Source: Methylomonas sp. MK1 (GTDB taxonomy: Bacteria; Pseudomonadota; Gammaproteobacteria; Methylococcales; Methylomonadaceae). Taken from it: 64,000 nt of DNA. The notes beneath the pieces were generated by a model. The model had not been told where the DNA came from. It saw nothing but the letters and a program-made list of their open reading frames with translations, and did not search any database. Of this stretch, positions 45,201 to 53,785 are shown in pieces (the stretch's first letter is position 1; every line of letters begins with the position of its first letter). A program made the translations under genes and the position numbers. Where the stretch lies: NCBI RefSeq assembly GCF_000365425.1, contig NZ_AQOV01000001.1, forward strand, positions 124,001 to 188,000. The letters run 5' to 3'.

Positions 45201-46029
45201 AAACCGCCGGACCAATCGGATTATTGACCGTATTGTCAAATACACCAAACACTCTGCATAATTCTCTAACTAAAAGACTAAGCTCGTCGTCAAAATAGTT
45301 TTTAAGCTTTCTGATAGCGGCCGACATATTCAACCAGTCTTCAAAGTCGTCTTTTTCTATTAATGAAAGCGAATCATGATATAAAGCATCTGAGTTTTTT
45401 TCGATGTCACTAGAAATATAATCAACCTGATATATAACAGAACAACAAAACTCGCTACTAATAATCTCTCTATTCAGCTTTAGCGTAGTAATTAAATCAT
45501 CAAAAGCCGACGGACTTGAAAAAAACTCAGAATGCGCATTCGCAGCTTCCATACAATCGCCGAGCGAGTCAAAAAATCTATCGACTAATGAAGGCAAACT
45601 TTCTATTAAAAATTGTTTAAATGTGTTTCTATAATTTTCTTGATTTAAATTATCTGGTGAAGTGTCTAAATTGTCATGCGTTGAGGCCAGCGATCCAACA
45701 CTTGCTATTTTTCTTAAAGCATTAAACGTGGTGGCTGGCATCTGTTCAGTGACAAGGCCTACTCCCGTCGAGCCGATATGCGTTATTTGTGCATCTACTT
45801 CAAAAGTTTTTAGTTCAAACTCTAATTGAATAGAAAAGCGGATTTTTATATTTTTATGCAAAACAATCTGCGGATGAGTTTTATCAAAAACCAGATAAAA
45901 TCCACCGCTACAAAAATCCAGAATACGGCATTCCAGTGTATCAGTTTGGTCGATTATCAATAAAGCGTTTAGATCAATCGCATACCTGATATAGCGACGT
46001 CTTTTGCTTTTTTTAATACTAGCAGACAT
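42214..46029 (-). CDS. Large PilZ / DUF1631 / degenerate GGDEF / EAL regulatory protein
   Basis: A 1271-residue cytoplasmic protein. Residues ~8-115 form a PilZ-like domain (RRRYIR and DFCSGGFYL). Residues ~140-850 are a long helical DUF1631-like region. At ~860-1010 the GGDEF signature is replaced by RIGDKSF, so cyclase activity is not expected. The final ~240 residues are an EAL domain with YEILLGI in place of EAL, NLSGQS, FEVTET, LDDFGSGYSS, YLKIDG and AEYVEN, the usual metal and substrate ligands. The likely role is a c-di-GMP phosphodiesterase, regulated through the N-terminal parts. Confidence 0.88.
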   Translation of the reverse strand: MSASIKKSKRRRYIRYAIDLNALLIIDQTDTLECRILDFCSGGFYLVFDKTHPQIVLHKNIKIRFSIQLEFELKTFEVDAQITHIGSTGVGLVTEQMPATTFNALRKIASVGSLASTHDNLDTSPDNLNQENYRNTFKQFLIESLPSLVDRFFDSLGDCMEAANAHSEFFSSPSAFDDLITTLKLNREIISSEFCCSVIYQVDYISSDIEKNSDALYHDSLSLIEKDDFEDWLNMSAAIRKLKNYFDDELSLLVRELCRVFGVFDNTVNNPIGPAVLCDSFREIFLQLELGSNIKKAIYNCFEKTLIIELPNFYKQAAATLSKFESARLKMPVHSKQSGPAFDAKNSEKHQVYFNDYLDAEPIAVHKAIQPLSQVTGKLLNLLSETMGVSTDTRQEENSQLISNAQQVFDPSEVLSAIAKIQKDITAKSGLHLDTTTLQKSLTDKLQADNPEAKSLAANDVQRLELYGRFFDALFGELEFSKDIKDYLESIHLPLLSLPMQGNDFLDSESHPARKILNQLAVLEPAIKSNRVIKNTNIKNTVEKAIARISAESISNPNVFTEVEHELESVAKQLTKSNETNVKRIIEPYEGQQKLEAARLTIQQEVDKRIAGRSVPSIIPTLLGAGWQDLLVIAELNKEANPEEKASYLKVIDDLLFWLYEQDSFLNMQSVSIHTTLKFIEDNLGTVCPNLFKRDNVIEELFALLVGSGVPKVRKPMDTIRIPASKSTKDVIESEWALQVAQLQVGEWLIIYRGSEGFEPMKLVWIGDVLPICVFVNRDGLTKLELSKSELALLLENGGANRIESLDVPLMDRATNQMLQNMHSKLIYNATHDAETDLLTKDEFIKQLKVELVKLDSTGHILCHIEVLDFRVITNVCGVNGGKQFLKTLTHLIGDQLRDCDLFARIGDKSFAVLLKDCTAQTAYDLTKKLLKVISESRFQWQDKSYTIGVSIGLVPFEQNNFDVNELLQNADTASMSAERSGPNNVLLFTNDDENLKRQNKIYEWIGNIDKVFSENRLFLRCQMIAAVDETSASHQHYEILLGIKDENDNIIPPDHFIPAVERCKRMPEIDQWVITNVLLWIENNRNYFDHIDGFAINLSGQSINSEEFLGFLKGILDSTSVPTNKLTFEVTETVAAESFYLTNSFIKAIKQFNCKFSLDDFGSGYSSYSYLKNLNIDYLKIDGAFVKDILNSKADIAIVKSMNEIAHSLGLATIAEYVENAEIREVLKTIGVDFAQGYGVHKPMPLNELVIEPPPSAPLFSFEDTEFWGF

Positions 46030-46444
46030 AAATCAGATGAAATAGTAAAAACTACCGTAGTAATAGACACCGACCGTATTCTTTAAAAAAGGCCGTTGTA
46101 AACTCCGTAAATAGACTAATTGAAATTATTTAACGAAGCGGAAATGTATTTATTTGAGCACTATCTATCTAACGACAATACTGGCGTGGATACTATACCA
46201 CGACAGGCCTGAGTGTACTCCCGCTAGCTGTCTAGTTTAGACCACTTCGGGCGAATATTTAGCTCACACAAAGCCAGGTTTCAATGGCTACTGGCTATCG
46301 CTAGGCTTCAAAACCCCACCCCTATTCAGAGTCCACGACACTGCCGGTGTTTACGGCCACTGTTTTGCGCGATTTTGCTTGCCGATTGTGTCTGAGTTTG
46401 GGATAAATGAAAAAACCTGACAACAAATCCCAAACTGGAAATCT
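46030..46444. other. Gene-free interval
   Basis: A 415-base stretch between two divergently oriented genes. I see no convincing coding frame, tRNA or long repeat. It should hold the promoters of both genes, but no clear operator is visible. Confidence 0.6.
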
Positions 46445-46909
46445 ATGAATTACTGGCTGATGAAATCAGAACCCGACACCTTCGGCATTGACGACTTGTT
46501 TAACCGACCCGAACAAACCGAGCATTGGGATGGTGTCCGCAACTACCAAGCCCGAAACATGATGCGCGACGACATGAAAATCGGCGATCAGGTGTTTTTT
46601 TACCATTCCAACTGCGACGAACCAGGCATCGTCGGCATCATGCAAGTTGTGCGCGAATCTTATCCGGACTTTACCGCGTTTGACCCGGACGACAAACATT
46701 TTGATCCGAAAAGTAATCCGGACAAACCTACCTGGTATATGGTCGATGTAAAGTTTGTCAGAAAGCTATCACGTAATATCAGTCTGCGCGAATTGAAACT
46801 GAAAACCGAACTAGCCGATCTGGCTTTGCTACGCCGCGGGAACCGCCTGTCCATCATGCCGGTGAATGCCGAGCAATGGGACTTTATTCTCGGTTTGGAG
46901 AAAGCCTAA
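46445..46909 (+). CDS. EVE domain-containing protein
   Basis: A 154-residue PUA-like protein starting MNYWLMKSEPDTFGIDDL with GVRNYQARNMMR and the FYHSNCDEPGIVGI strand. This is the EVE fold, homologous to thymocyte nuclear protein 1. The fold binds modified bases in DNA or RNA; the bacterial role is not established. Its stop overlaps the GNAT stop on the opposite strand. Confidence 0.92.
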   Translation: MNYWLMKSEPDTFGIDDLFNRPEQTEHWDGVRNYQARNMMRDDMKIGDQVFFYHSNCDEPGIVGIMQVVRESYPDFTAFDPDDKHFDPKSNPDKPTWYMVDVKFVRKLSRNISLRELKLKTELADLALLRRGNRLSIMPVNAEQWDFILGLEKA

Positions 46910-47379
46910 TCTTCCGAAAGATTTAGCGTCACGCTCATCAGCGTGACGCGGTGACCACGATAAACTTCTTCGGCCATCGCAGTCCAGCCAAGTTTTGCGT
47001 AGAAATCCGCCTGATCCGGTGTAAACAGATAGAGTTTGGCAAAGCCGGCAGCCTGAGCTTGCAGCATGACATGTTGTACCAGCTTCGCGCCTATTCCCTG
47101 CCGGCGGTATTCGGGCGCTACGTAAACACTGGCCAACCATGGCGTCAGTTCCGGGCGGGTATCCATGTCGCTTTCAATGATGGCTGCGGAGCCGGCCAGT
47201 TGGCCTTCATGTTTGTAAATGAAGGTGCTCGGAACTAATTTGTCGCTTAAATAAGCTTGCATTCTTTCGATGCGGTGTTCCAGGGTTTGGCCGGGATTCA
47301 GGTTTGACCATTCGGCTTGGTGCCATTGGGCTAAGGTGGGGATTTGTTGGGGTTCTTGGGAAAGGTTGATGATGGTCAT
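46906..47379 (-). CDS. GNAT family N-acetyltransferase
   Basis: A ~157-residue acetyltransferase with the acetyl-CoA loop YVAPEYRRQGIGAKLVQHVM and the LYLFTPDQADFYAKLGW tail. The start is set at MTIINLSQEPQ; a longer frame to 47427 runs into an upstream repeat. The substrate is unknown. It is convergent with the EVE gene. Confidence 0.87.
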   Translation of the reverse strand: MTIINLSQEPQQIPTLAQWHQAEWSNLNPGQTLEHRIERMQAYLSDKLVPSTFIYKHEGQLAGSAAIIESDMDTRPELTPWLASVYVAPEYRRQGIGAKLVQHVMLQAQAAGFAKLYLFTPDQADFYAKLGWTAMAEEVYRGHRVTLMSVTLNLSED

Positions 47380-47431
47380 GTTTCTGTCTGTGGAATAGAG
47401 TAATCCCATCGAATCTAAGTATGGCAATTGG

Positions 47432-47682
47432 TGTCGCTATCGCGACGGATTGTTTTAACGTCGGTTCGCGGACCGACAACCGCGACACTTTTCTTTGCTT
47501 GTCCAAAGAAAAGTATCCAAAAGAAAAGACACCCGGATTTCGCCCTGATCCTGCGCTTCACAGTTTTTTGCAGGGGTTGGCGAAAGGGGCTTCCTGCCCC
47601 TTCGCCAACGAGCGGCATCCCTGCCGCTCCCCTCACGGGCTAATCCTGCAAAAAACTGCGATGCTCGGGGTCGAAACACGGG
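47432..47682 (+). repeat. Structured repeat element, copy 1
   Basis: A ~250-base non-coding element with at least six hairpins. H1 is GTCGC-TATC-GCGAC (47433-47446). H2 is GTCGGT/ACCGAC (47460-47477). H3 is ACTTTTCTTTG/CAAAGAAAAGT (47487-47514). An outer stem of 14 perfect pairs, 47561-47574 with 47645-47658, encloses H5 (47576-47590/47596-47609) and H6 GAGCGGCA/TGCCGCTC (47610-47629), plus a small third CCC-GGG hairpin. A diverged inverted copy is present at 47840-48093. Open frames crossing it are not protein-like. Confidence 0.85.
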
Positions 47683-47709
47683 ATCAAAACCGACTCCAAA
47701 GATAAAAGT

Positions 47710-47811
47710 CCCTTCTCCCCCAGGGAGAAGGTTAGGATGAGGGAAACTCAAATAAACGTTGTAATAACCATGTATCCCCTCACCCCAGCCCTCTCCCGTG
47801 AGGAGAGGGAG
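47710..47811. repeat. Inverted pair of short CCCTCTCC-type repeats nested between the two larger copies
   Basis: One unit is at 47710-47743 (CCCTTCTCC...GGAGAAGG then GTTAGGATGAGGG). An inverted relative is at 47776-47811 (CCCCTCACCCCAG then CCCTCTCC...GGAGAGGG). Both contain a hairpin followed by a TGAGGG tail, a dispersed intergenic motif known in many proteobacteria. Confidence 0.75.
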
Positions 47812-47839
47812 CGTATATACCCCTACTACGCAGCTCCGG

Positions 47840-48093
47840 TGTTCCCCGTATGCCGCGCCGAGCACCGGAGCTTTTATCGAGATCAGCCCGAAGGGGTGCG
47901 GCAGGGATGCCGCACGTCGGCGGAGGGGCTGGGAAGCCCCTTCTGCCGACCCTCGATAAAAGCTTCGGCGCGCAGGATCAAAGCGGCATCCGGGCCGCCT
48001 TTTCTTTGGATACTTTCTTTTGGCGGAGCAAAAGAAAGTATCTCGCCTTCGGGTGCGAGTACCCGATTAAATCAAGCCGTCGCGATAGCGACA
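47840..48093 (-). repeat. Structured repeat element, copy 2 (inverted, diverged)
   Basis: The same architecture as copy 1, read on the minus strand. The terminal 17 bases (48077-48093) are the exact reverse complement of 47432-47448. H2 is CTCGC/GCGAG (48042-48059). H3 is ATACTTTCTTTTG/CAAAAGAAAGTAT (48010-48041). The outer stem has 13 perfect pairs, 47869-47881 with 47952-47964. H5 is 47916-47929/47936-47950 and H6 is GTGCGGCA/TGCCGCAC (47896-47915). Stem sequences differ from copy 1 but pairing is kept, while the H5 loop and the GCGGCATCCCTGCCGC core are shared. Confidence 0.85.
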
Positions 48094-48110
48094 CATTATG
48101 TGTCCTTCCC

Positions 48111-48392
48111 TTATTTCCATGGCTGATATAACCAGCGATCACTTTCACCAAGTTGTTTTAGCTCTCGCATAAAGGGCTCACTCTCTCTTACATAAGTAAT
48201 TGCGTCTTCATCTGAAATGAACCATTCTTTTCCATTCCACCCTACAGGACATTTTGTGGGCTTCCCTCTATGCAGGTAAATTACCCAACATACATGAACT
48301 TGAGAATTCGGAGGAAACAGACTTTGCACAATGAAGTCGTGCAACCCTACTTGGATTTTTTCACCGGGAGTTATAGCAGGATGATTATCCAT
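48111..48392 (-). CDS. Hypothetical protein
   Basis: A 93-residue soluble protein of unrecognised family. It begins MDNHPAITPGEKIQVGLHDF and has a VHVCWVIYLHRGKPTKCPVGWNG strand region and a charged helical end. Its protein-like composition and clean start argue that it is real. It stands alone between the repeat cluster and kdsB. Codon use looks somewhat more AT-rich than its neighbours, which could mean acquisition. Confidence 0.5.
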   Translation of the reverse strand: MDNHPAITPGEKIQVGLHDFIVQSLFPPNSQVHVCWVIYLHRGKPTKCPVGWNGKEWFISDEDAITYVRESEPFMRELKQLGESDRWLYQPWK

Positions 48393-48510
48393 GAACGATC
48401 ACCAAAAAATAATTAGAATGGACACCTATATGTCCCTTTTTATGGGTATTGCGAAACTTATTATCTATTTCGCATAACGAGCAAGCCGAATGAACTTGGC
48501 TGACACCCTA

Positions 48511-49278
48511 TTAGCCTTGACACAACCGTCTAGAAACTCTCACCAAATCCTCCTCCGTATCCACCCCAGCCTCCGGCGTCTTATCGACAATCTTCACCAA
48601 AACCCGCTCCCCATGCCAAAGAATCCTAAGCTGCTCCAACGACTCGACACTTTCTAACGGCGACGCATCCCAACTGCAATACCGCTGCAAAAAGCCCACC
48701 GTATAAGCATACATACCAATATGCCTGAAATGCGGCAAACCAGACGACGCGATATCGTGCTTATCAGGAAAAGTGGAACGGTTCCAGGGAATCGCCGCCC
48801 GGCTGAAATACAAGGCATACCCGTTTTTATCCAAAACCACTTTAACCGCATTCGGATTGAAGATTTCCTCCACATCCAAAATTTTCGCAGCCAACGTAGC
48901 GATGCCAGCTTGGTCTTGACCCGCCAGCGCCAGAGCCGCATCGCGAATATAAGCCGGTGGAATCAACGGTTCATCGCCTTGCAGATTGACCACGATCTGT
49001 TCGTCTGCCCAGCCCATAACCCTAGCCACTTCGGCAAGCCGTTCGGTGCCGGACTGGTGATTGGGATCGGTCATCACCGCTTGCAAACCTAAATCGCCGA
49101 CCGCGTCGAAGATACGTTGATCGTCGGTCGCCACTACCACTTGCTCGGCATCGGCTTCCAATGCGCGCTCGCAGACATGGACGATCATCGGCTTGCCGGC
49201 AATGTCCAGCAAGGGTTTACCCGGCAAGCGGGTAGAACCGTAGCGAGCCGGAATGACAACTTTAAAGCCGGCGCTCAT
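48511..49278 (-). CDS. kdsB: 3-deoxy-manno-octulosonate cytidylyltransferase
   Basis: A 255-residue CMP-Kdo synthetase: [19 protein letters not shown] (CTP binding), [19 protein letters not shown] and a C-terminal GVDTEEDL. It activates Kdo for lipid A core assembly. It overlaps the Trm112 gene by 4 bases, in the order lpxK-trm112-kdsB common in proteobacteria. Confidence 0.96.
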   Translation of the reverse strand: MSAGFKVVIPARYGSTRLPGKPLLDIAGKPMIVHVCERALEADAEQVVVATDDQRIFDAVGDLGLQAVMTDPNHQSGTERLAEVARVMGWADEQIVVNLQGDEPLIPPAYIRDAALALAGQDQAGIATLAAKILDVEEIFNPNAVKVVLDKNGYALYFSRAAIPWNRSTFPDKHDIASSGLPHFRHIGMYAYTVGFLQRYCSWDASPLESVESLEQLRILWHGERVLVKIVDKTPEAGVDTEEDLVRVSRRLCQG

Positions 49279-49466
49279 TTACGCAAAGCGTCCGATTCTT
49301 CAAAACTCAGTTCGCGGGCTTCGTCTTCCAGCATCACCGGAATATCATCGCGGATGGGGAAGGCTAAATTGTCGGCTTTGCAAATCAGTTCCTGTTTGTC
49401 TTTGTCGTAAATCAGGGAGCTTTTGCACAGCGGGCAGGCCAGAATCTCGAGCAGTTTTTTATCCAT
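49275..49466 (-). CDS. Trm112 family protein (YcaR-like)
   Basis: A 63-residue zinc-ribbon-like protein beginning [21 protein letters not shown] with a Cys pair and [20 protein letters not shown]. It is conserved between lpxK and kdsB in many gammaproteobacteria. Trm112 proteins activate methyltransferases in eukaryotes; the bacterial role is unclear. It overlaps both neighbours. Confidence 0.92.
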   Translation of the reverse strand: MDKKLLEILACPLCKSSLIYDKDKQELICKADNLAFPIRDDIPVMLEDEARELSFEESDALRK

Positions 49467-50460
49467 GAGCTTTGTTTTTAAGTAGTGTTAAGAGTTGTTG
49501 GGAAAATGCCTCGGGCAGTTCGGCATCGATAGGTAAACACCAATACTGGTCGGTAGCGAAGCGGGCGCATTTAACCGCGTCTTTTTCGGTCATAAGTACC
49601 GGGCGCAGCTCTTTAAATTGCAAGTCTTCGGCAGTAAACGGGTGATGATCCGGTAAGGCGTGGGTTTGACAATTCAGACCGGCGGCGGCCAGTTGCGCAA
49701 AAAAGCGTGCCGGATTGCCGATCGCGGCAATGGCATGACAGGCCATGCCCTTGAATTCGATAAGGGGTTTTCGTTCGCCGGTTTGCAAATTAATTAATTG
49801 CTGGCCTTTGCAGTGCATAGGCAATTCGCCTTCCAACAATTCATCCGGGCCGTTAACGACCACCAAATCGACGTGTTTGACCCGCTCCTGCGGTTCGCGC
49901 AGAGGTCCGACCGGCAAGCAATAACCGTTACCGAAGCGACGCTGACCATCGATTACCACGATCTCGATGTCGCGTTCCAGCGCGTAATGCTGCAAACCGT
50001 CATCGGAAATCAGCACGTCACAGGCGTTGGTTGACAGTAATTGCCGGCCCGCCGCTACCCGCTCGGCGCCGACCACAATCGGGCAAGCGCAACGTTTGGC
50101 TAACAACACCGCTTCGTCACCCACTTGCGCCGGATCGCTCTCGGCGGTTACGGCTTGCGGACCGGTGCTGCCGGCGCCGGCATAACCGCGACTAATCACG
50201 CCCGGTTTGTAGCCGTTTTGTTTCAGGAATTCGACCATCCAGATCACCAAGGGCGTCTTACCGGTGCCACCCACGGTGATGTTGCCGACGATGATCACCG
50301 GCACTGGCAGCCGGGTTTTTTTCAATACGCCGATGCGGTACAAAAAGCGCCGCAAGCGGATGGCATCGACATACAACATCGACCAAGGCATTAACCAAGC
50401 GGAGATATACATCTCCTTGTACCAGGCGTCTTCAAACCATTTAACGAGTTTCTTGTTCAC
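49459..50460 (-). CDS. lpxK: Tetraacyldisaccharide 4'-kinase
   Basis: A 333-residue lipid A kinase. A membrane-proximal N-terminal helix is followed by the P-loop [43 protein letters not shown] and the [14 protein letters not shown]-terminal motif. It phosphorylates the lipid A precursor at the 4' position. It overlaps the exbD-like and trm112 genes. Confidence 0.96.
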   Translation of the reverse strand: MNKKLVKWFEDAWYKEMYISAWLMPWSMLYVDAIRLRRFLYRIGVLKKTRLPVPVIIVGNITVGGTGKTPLVIWMVEFLKQNGYKPGVISRGYAGAGSTGPQAVTAESDPAQVGDEAVLLAKRCACPIVVGAERVAAGRQLLSTNACDVLISDDGLQHYALERDIEIVVIDGQRRFGNGYCLPVGPLREPQERVKHVDLVVVNGPDELLEGELPMHCKGQQLINLQTGERKPLIEFKGMACHAIAAIGNPARFFAQLAAAGLNCQTHALPDHHPFTAEDLQFKELRPVLMTEKDAVKCARFATDQYWCLPIDAELPEAFSQQLLTLLKNKAHG

Positions 50461-50891
50461 GGTTTTTCCGGTCTGTTGATAGCAAAGGTAATATGATGAA
50501 AGCCCAATTGATTTGCTATATCCAAGGCGCTGACTACCGCTTGATGCGGGGCTTTGCCGTCGGCACTGATGATGAACGGCAATAGTCTGGATTCGCCGGC
50601 GGTTTGTGCTAAAGCCGCTTTCAAGCCGTCCAGGTTTTGATTTACAAGCTCATGGAACTGATTGTCGTCGCCGGCCAAGGCGTAGGTGCCTTTCACGTCG
50701 ACATATAAATTGATGGTTTTACCCTGTTCTGTAGCATCGCTGCCTTGGGCTTCCGGTAAGTTGATCTTCAGTTCGGAATGATGGCGAAACGTGGTGGCCA
50801 CCATGAAGAAAAACAGTAAAACCAACAACACGTCTATCATCGGGATTAAACCGATATCGACCTGCGTGCGGCGTTTGCGGCGGAATTGCAT
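50457..50891 (-). CDS. exbD: ExbD/TolR family biopolymer transport protein
   Basis: A 144-residue protein with one N-terminal membrane helix. The essential Asp lies in IGLIPMIDVLLVLLFFFMVA, and the remainder is a periplasmic domain. Together with the upstream ExbB-like protein it forms a proton-driven motor. Placement before lpxK is a conserved arrangement and hints at envelope rather than siderophore function. It overlaps lpxK by 4 bases. Confidence 0.92.
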   Translation of the reverse strand: MQFRRKRRTQVDIGLIPMIDVLLVLLFFFMVATTFRHHSELKINLPEAQGSDATEQGKTINLYVDVKGTYALAGDDNQFHELVNQNLDGLKAALAQTAGESRLLPFIISADGKAPHQAVVSALDIANQLGFHHITFAINRPEKP

Positions 50892-51505
50892 TAAATATCC
50901 TCTCGCGCGCCTTGCATGATGTCGATCAGGCGCAGCGACTCTTCTTCCATACGCACCACGTGATCATCAACCAGACGTTCGAAATAACGGTGAAAAAACA
51001 GGCTGGGAATCGCCACGGTCAAACCCGAAGCGGTACAAATCAAGGCTTCGGAAATACCGCCGCTCAGCACGGCCGGATCGCCCATCCCGCCTATCGCAAT
51101 ATCGGAAAACACCCGGATAATGCCGTCCACTGTGCCGAGCAATCCGAGTAAGGGCGTGATAGAAGCGATACTACCCAGCGCGTTTAAATAACGCTCCAGT
51201 TCGTGAGTCACCTGGCGGCCGACTTCCTCGATACTGGATTTCATGATTTCCCGGCCATGCTTGCGATTCAGTAAGCCGGCGGCCAGAATTCTGCCTAAAG
51301 GCGAGCTGAGTTTGATGCGCCGAATGGTCGGTTCGTCCAACTTTTTATCCCGATGCAATTGCCAAATGTACGGCACCAAATCGACGGGAATGATGCGTTT
51401 CCGCTGCAAGGACCAAAAGCGTTCGCCGATGATCGCCATCGCCACGATGGAACACAAGATGATCGGCGCCATCATCCAGCCGCCGTTTTTGATTACTTCA
51501 AACAC
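50891..51505 (-). CDS. exbB: MotA/TolQ/ExbB proton channel family protein
   Basis: A 204-residue protein with three membrane helices: ~10-30, and the pair around LGSIASITPLLGLLGTVDGI and LICTASGLTVAIPSLFF. These are the ExbB/TolQ signatures with the conserved Thr and Pro residues. It forms the channel with the ExbD-like product encoded directly after it, with a one-base overlap. Confidence 0.93.
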   Translation of the reverse strand: MFEVIKNGGWMMAPIILCSIVAMAIIGERFWSLQRKRIIPVDLVPYIWQLHRDKKLDEPTIRRIKLSSPLGRILAAGLLNRKHGREIMKSSIEEVGRQVTHELERYLNALGSIASITPLLGLLGTVDGIIRVFSDIAIGGMGDPAVLSGGISEALICTASGLTVAIPSLFFHRYFERLVDDHVVRMEEESLRLIDIMQGAREDI

Positions 51506-51539
51506 GTTGTCTATCCCTCTTTCATGAAACTGATCAATT

Positions 51540-52694
51540 TTAACCCAATCCGGGGCGAGATTGCCGGGCCACGCCGATATAGGTAATCAGCAAGGCCACG
51601 CAACAGACCAAGGCGGCGATGATGTAAACCAAACGCCCACCCAGCATATCCCAGAAATAGCCACTGTACAGACTGCCTATCATCCCGCCGAAGCCAAAAC
51701 TGATGCTGCTATAAAGCGCCTGGCCTTTGCTTTGATGGCGTTCGCCGAAATACTGATATAGCAATTGCATCGCCACCACATGCGCGACGCCGAAAGTGGC
51801 TGCGTGCAGAATTTGCGCGCAGATGGTCAATGCCAGCGAATCCACGCCTTCGGCGATTAACAGCCAACGCAGTACGCTCAGCAATACCGAGGCAAGCAAC
51901 AATGTGCGCGGCGAGAGCCATTTCAACAACTGGCGCATCGCCATGAACAGCAACACCTCTGCCGCTACGCCGCTGGCCCACAATAAACCGGTTTCGGTGG
52001 CCGAATAGCCGTGTTGTTTCAGGTAAACCGAATAAAACACATAGTAAGGACCGTGCGCGACTTGCAGCAGCATGTAAACCAGCAAAAATGCCAGCAGCTC
52101 CGACTTGAGTAGAATTTGCCAGATGCCGCCGGTTTCGGTATGTACTAAACGCGGCTTTGCTTCCGGCGTGATTAAAGCCATCAGCCAATTCATCAGCATC
52201 AAGCTACCGATAATCCACGGTAAATAGGCGATGCTAAACTGATCCAGAAACCGACCTATGCCCAATACCGCCGCAATAAAGCCGATAGACCCCCACAGCC
52301 GGATTTGGCTATAACGCTGCGGTTCGGCTTGTAGATGAAACAAGGTCGCGGCTTCGAACTGCGGCAAGGTGGCGTTCCAGAAAAAACTGAAAATCACCGT
52401 CACCGCCGCAAACCATAGGTAATCGCTACGGTATAAAAATCCGGCAAAACACAGTACGGACAGCAAAGAGGTGATGCGAATCAGGCGTAAATTACGGCCG
52501 GTTTTGTCGGCCAACCAACCCCAGTAGTTCGGTGCGATGATCTTGGTCGCTACCAAAAACGCTGTCAGCTCGCCGATTTCGGTGGCGGCGAAGCCGACTT
52601 GCTTCAGGTATAAACTCCAAAATGGCAGGAAAGCACCCAGCGTGGCGAAATAGCAAAAGTAAAAGCCTGATAAGCGCCAGTAAGGTACGCTCAT
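51540..52694 (-). CDS. MFS transporter (HcaT-like)
   Basis: A 384-residue 12-helix transporter of the 3-phenylpropionate/LacY-like branch. It begins YWRLSGFYFCYFATLGAFLP and has LADKTGRNLRLI in the helix 2-3 loop. HcaT-type proteins take up aromatic acids, but the family is broad and substrate is not known here. It starts one base from the aroC stop, so it is in the prmB-aroC operon. Confidence 0.85.
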   Translation of the reverse strand: MSVPYWRLSGFYFCYFATLGAFLPFWSLYLKQVGFAATEIGELTAFLVATKIIAPNYWGWLADKTGRNLRLIRITSLLSVLCFAGFLYRSDYLWFAAVTVIFSFFWNATLPQFEAATLFHLQAEPQRYSQIRLWGSIGFIAAVLGIGRFLDQFSIAYLPWIIGSLMLMNWLMALITPEAKPRLVHTETGGIWQILLKSELLAFLLVYMLLQVAHGPYYVFYSVYLKQHGYSATETGLLWASGVAAEVLLFMAMRQLLKWLSPRTLLLASVLLSVLRWLLIAEGVDSLALTICAQILHAATFGVAHVVAMQLLYQYFGERHQSKGQALYSSISFGFGGMIGSLYSGYFWDMLGGRLVYIIAALVCCVALLITYIGVARQSRPGLG

Positions 52695-53783
52695 TCAGCG
52701 CAGAATCGGCAATCCTGAATTTACATGCAGGTTTTGCGCGCGATGCCGTAACAGATGATCCATCAATACGATAGCCACCATCGCTTCGGCAATCGGCGTG
52801 GCGCGGATGCCGACGCAGGGATCGTGGCGGCCTTCGGTGACCACTTCAATCACTTCACCTTTGCTGTTGATGCTACGGCCCGGCAAACGTAGGCTGGAGG
52901 TGGGCTTCAAGGCAATCCGGGCCACGATGTCCTGGCCACTGGAAATCCCACCTAAAATGCCGCCGGCATGGTTGCTTAAAAAGCCTTCCGGGGTGATTTC
53001 GTCACGAAATTTCGTGCCTTTGGTATCGATACACTCAAAACCGTCGCCAATCTCCACACCTTTTACCGCGTTGATGCTCATCAAAGCATAAGCCAGTTCG
53101 GCATCCAGCCGGTCAAAAATCGGTTCGCCGAGTCCGGGCGGGACGTTGCTGGCAATTACTTCGATCTTCGCGCCGATGGATTCGCCTTCCTTACGTAAGG
53201 CATCCATGTATTTTTCCATTTCTTCAACTTTACCTCCATCCGGGCAGAAGAACGGATTATTGGGAATTTCGTTCCAATCGAATGCGTCGATTTTGATCGG
53301 ACCCAGTTGCGACAAGTAGCCGCGCACCAGGACGCCATGTTCTTGGAATAGATATTTCTTGGCAATCGCGCCAGCGGCTACGCGCATCGCGGTTTCTCGC
53401 GCCGACGAGCGGCCGCCGCCGCGATAATCTCTAAACCCGTATTTGTGCTGGTAGGTGTAATCGGCATGACCGGGCCGGAAGCTCTCGGCAATTTTTGAAT
53501 AATCCTTGGAGCGCTGGTCGGTGTTTTCGATCATCAGTCCAATTGGACAACCAGTGGTTTTGCCTTCGAACACGCCGGACAGAATTTTCACTTCATCGGC
53601 TTCTCGGCGTTGCGTGGTGTGTCTGGAAGTTCCGGGTTTGCGCCGGTCCAGATCGATTTGCAAATCGGCTTCGGACAACTCCAGTCCGGGAGGGCAACCA
53701 TCGACGATAGCCAATAAGGCCGGGCCATGGCTTTCGCCGGAGGTGGTGACGGTAAATAATTTTCCTATGCTGTTTCCGGACAT
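52695..53783 (-). CDS. aroC: Chorismate synthase
   Basis: A ~362-residue enzyme starting [20 protein letters not shown], the fixed family N-terminus, so the longer frame to 53879 is rejected. [17 protein letters not shown], [29 protein letters not shown] and the FMN-site segment [14 protein letters not shown] are seen. It makes chorismate from EPSP with reduced FMN. It follows prmB by 2 bases. Confidence 0.97.
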   Translation of the reverse strand: MSGNSIGKLFTVTTSGESHGPALLAIVDGCPPGLELSEADLQIDLDRRKPGTSRHTTQRREADEVKILSGVFEGKTTGCPIGLMIENTDQRSKDYSKIAESFRPGHADYTYQHKYGFRDYRGGGRSSARETAMRVAAGAIAKKYLFQEHGVLVRGYLSQLGPIKIDAFDWNEIPNNPFFCPDGGKVEEMEKYMDALRKEGESIGAKIEVIASNVPPGLGEPIFDRLDAELAYALMSINAVKGVEIGDGFECIDTKGTKFRDEITPEGFLSNHAGGILGGISSGQDIVARIALKPTSSLRLPGRSINSKGEVIEVVTEGRHDPCVGIRATPIAEAMVAIVLMDHLLRHRAQNLHVNSGLPILR

Positions 53784-53785
53784 TT

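Noticed and set aside
47421..48131. Several open frames of 70-136 codons on both strands across the repeat region
   Set aside because: They translate hairpin arms and low-complexity Pro/Arg/Ser stretches, overlap each other on both strands, and coincide with the structured repeat. I do not accept them as genes.
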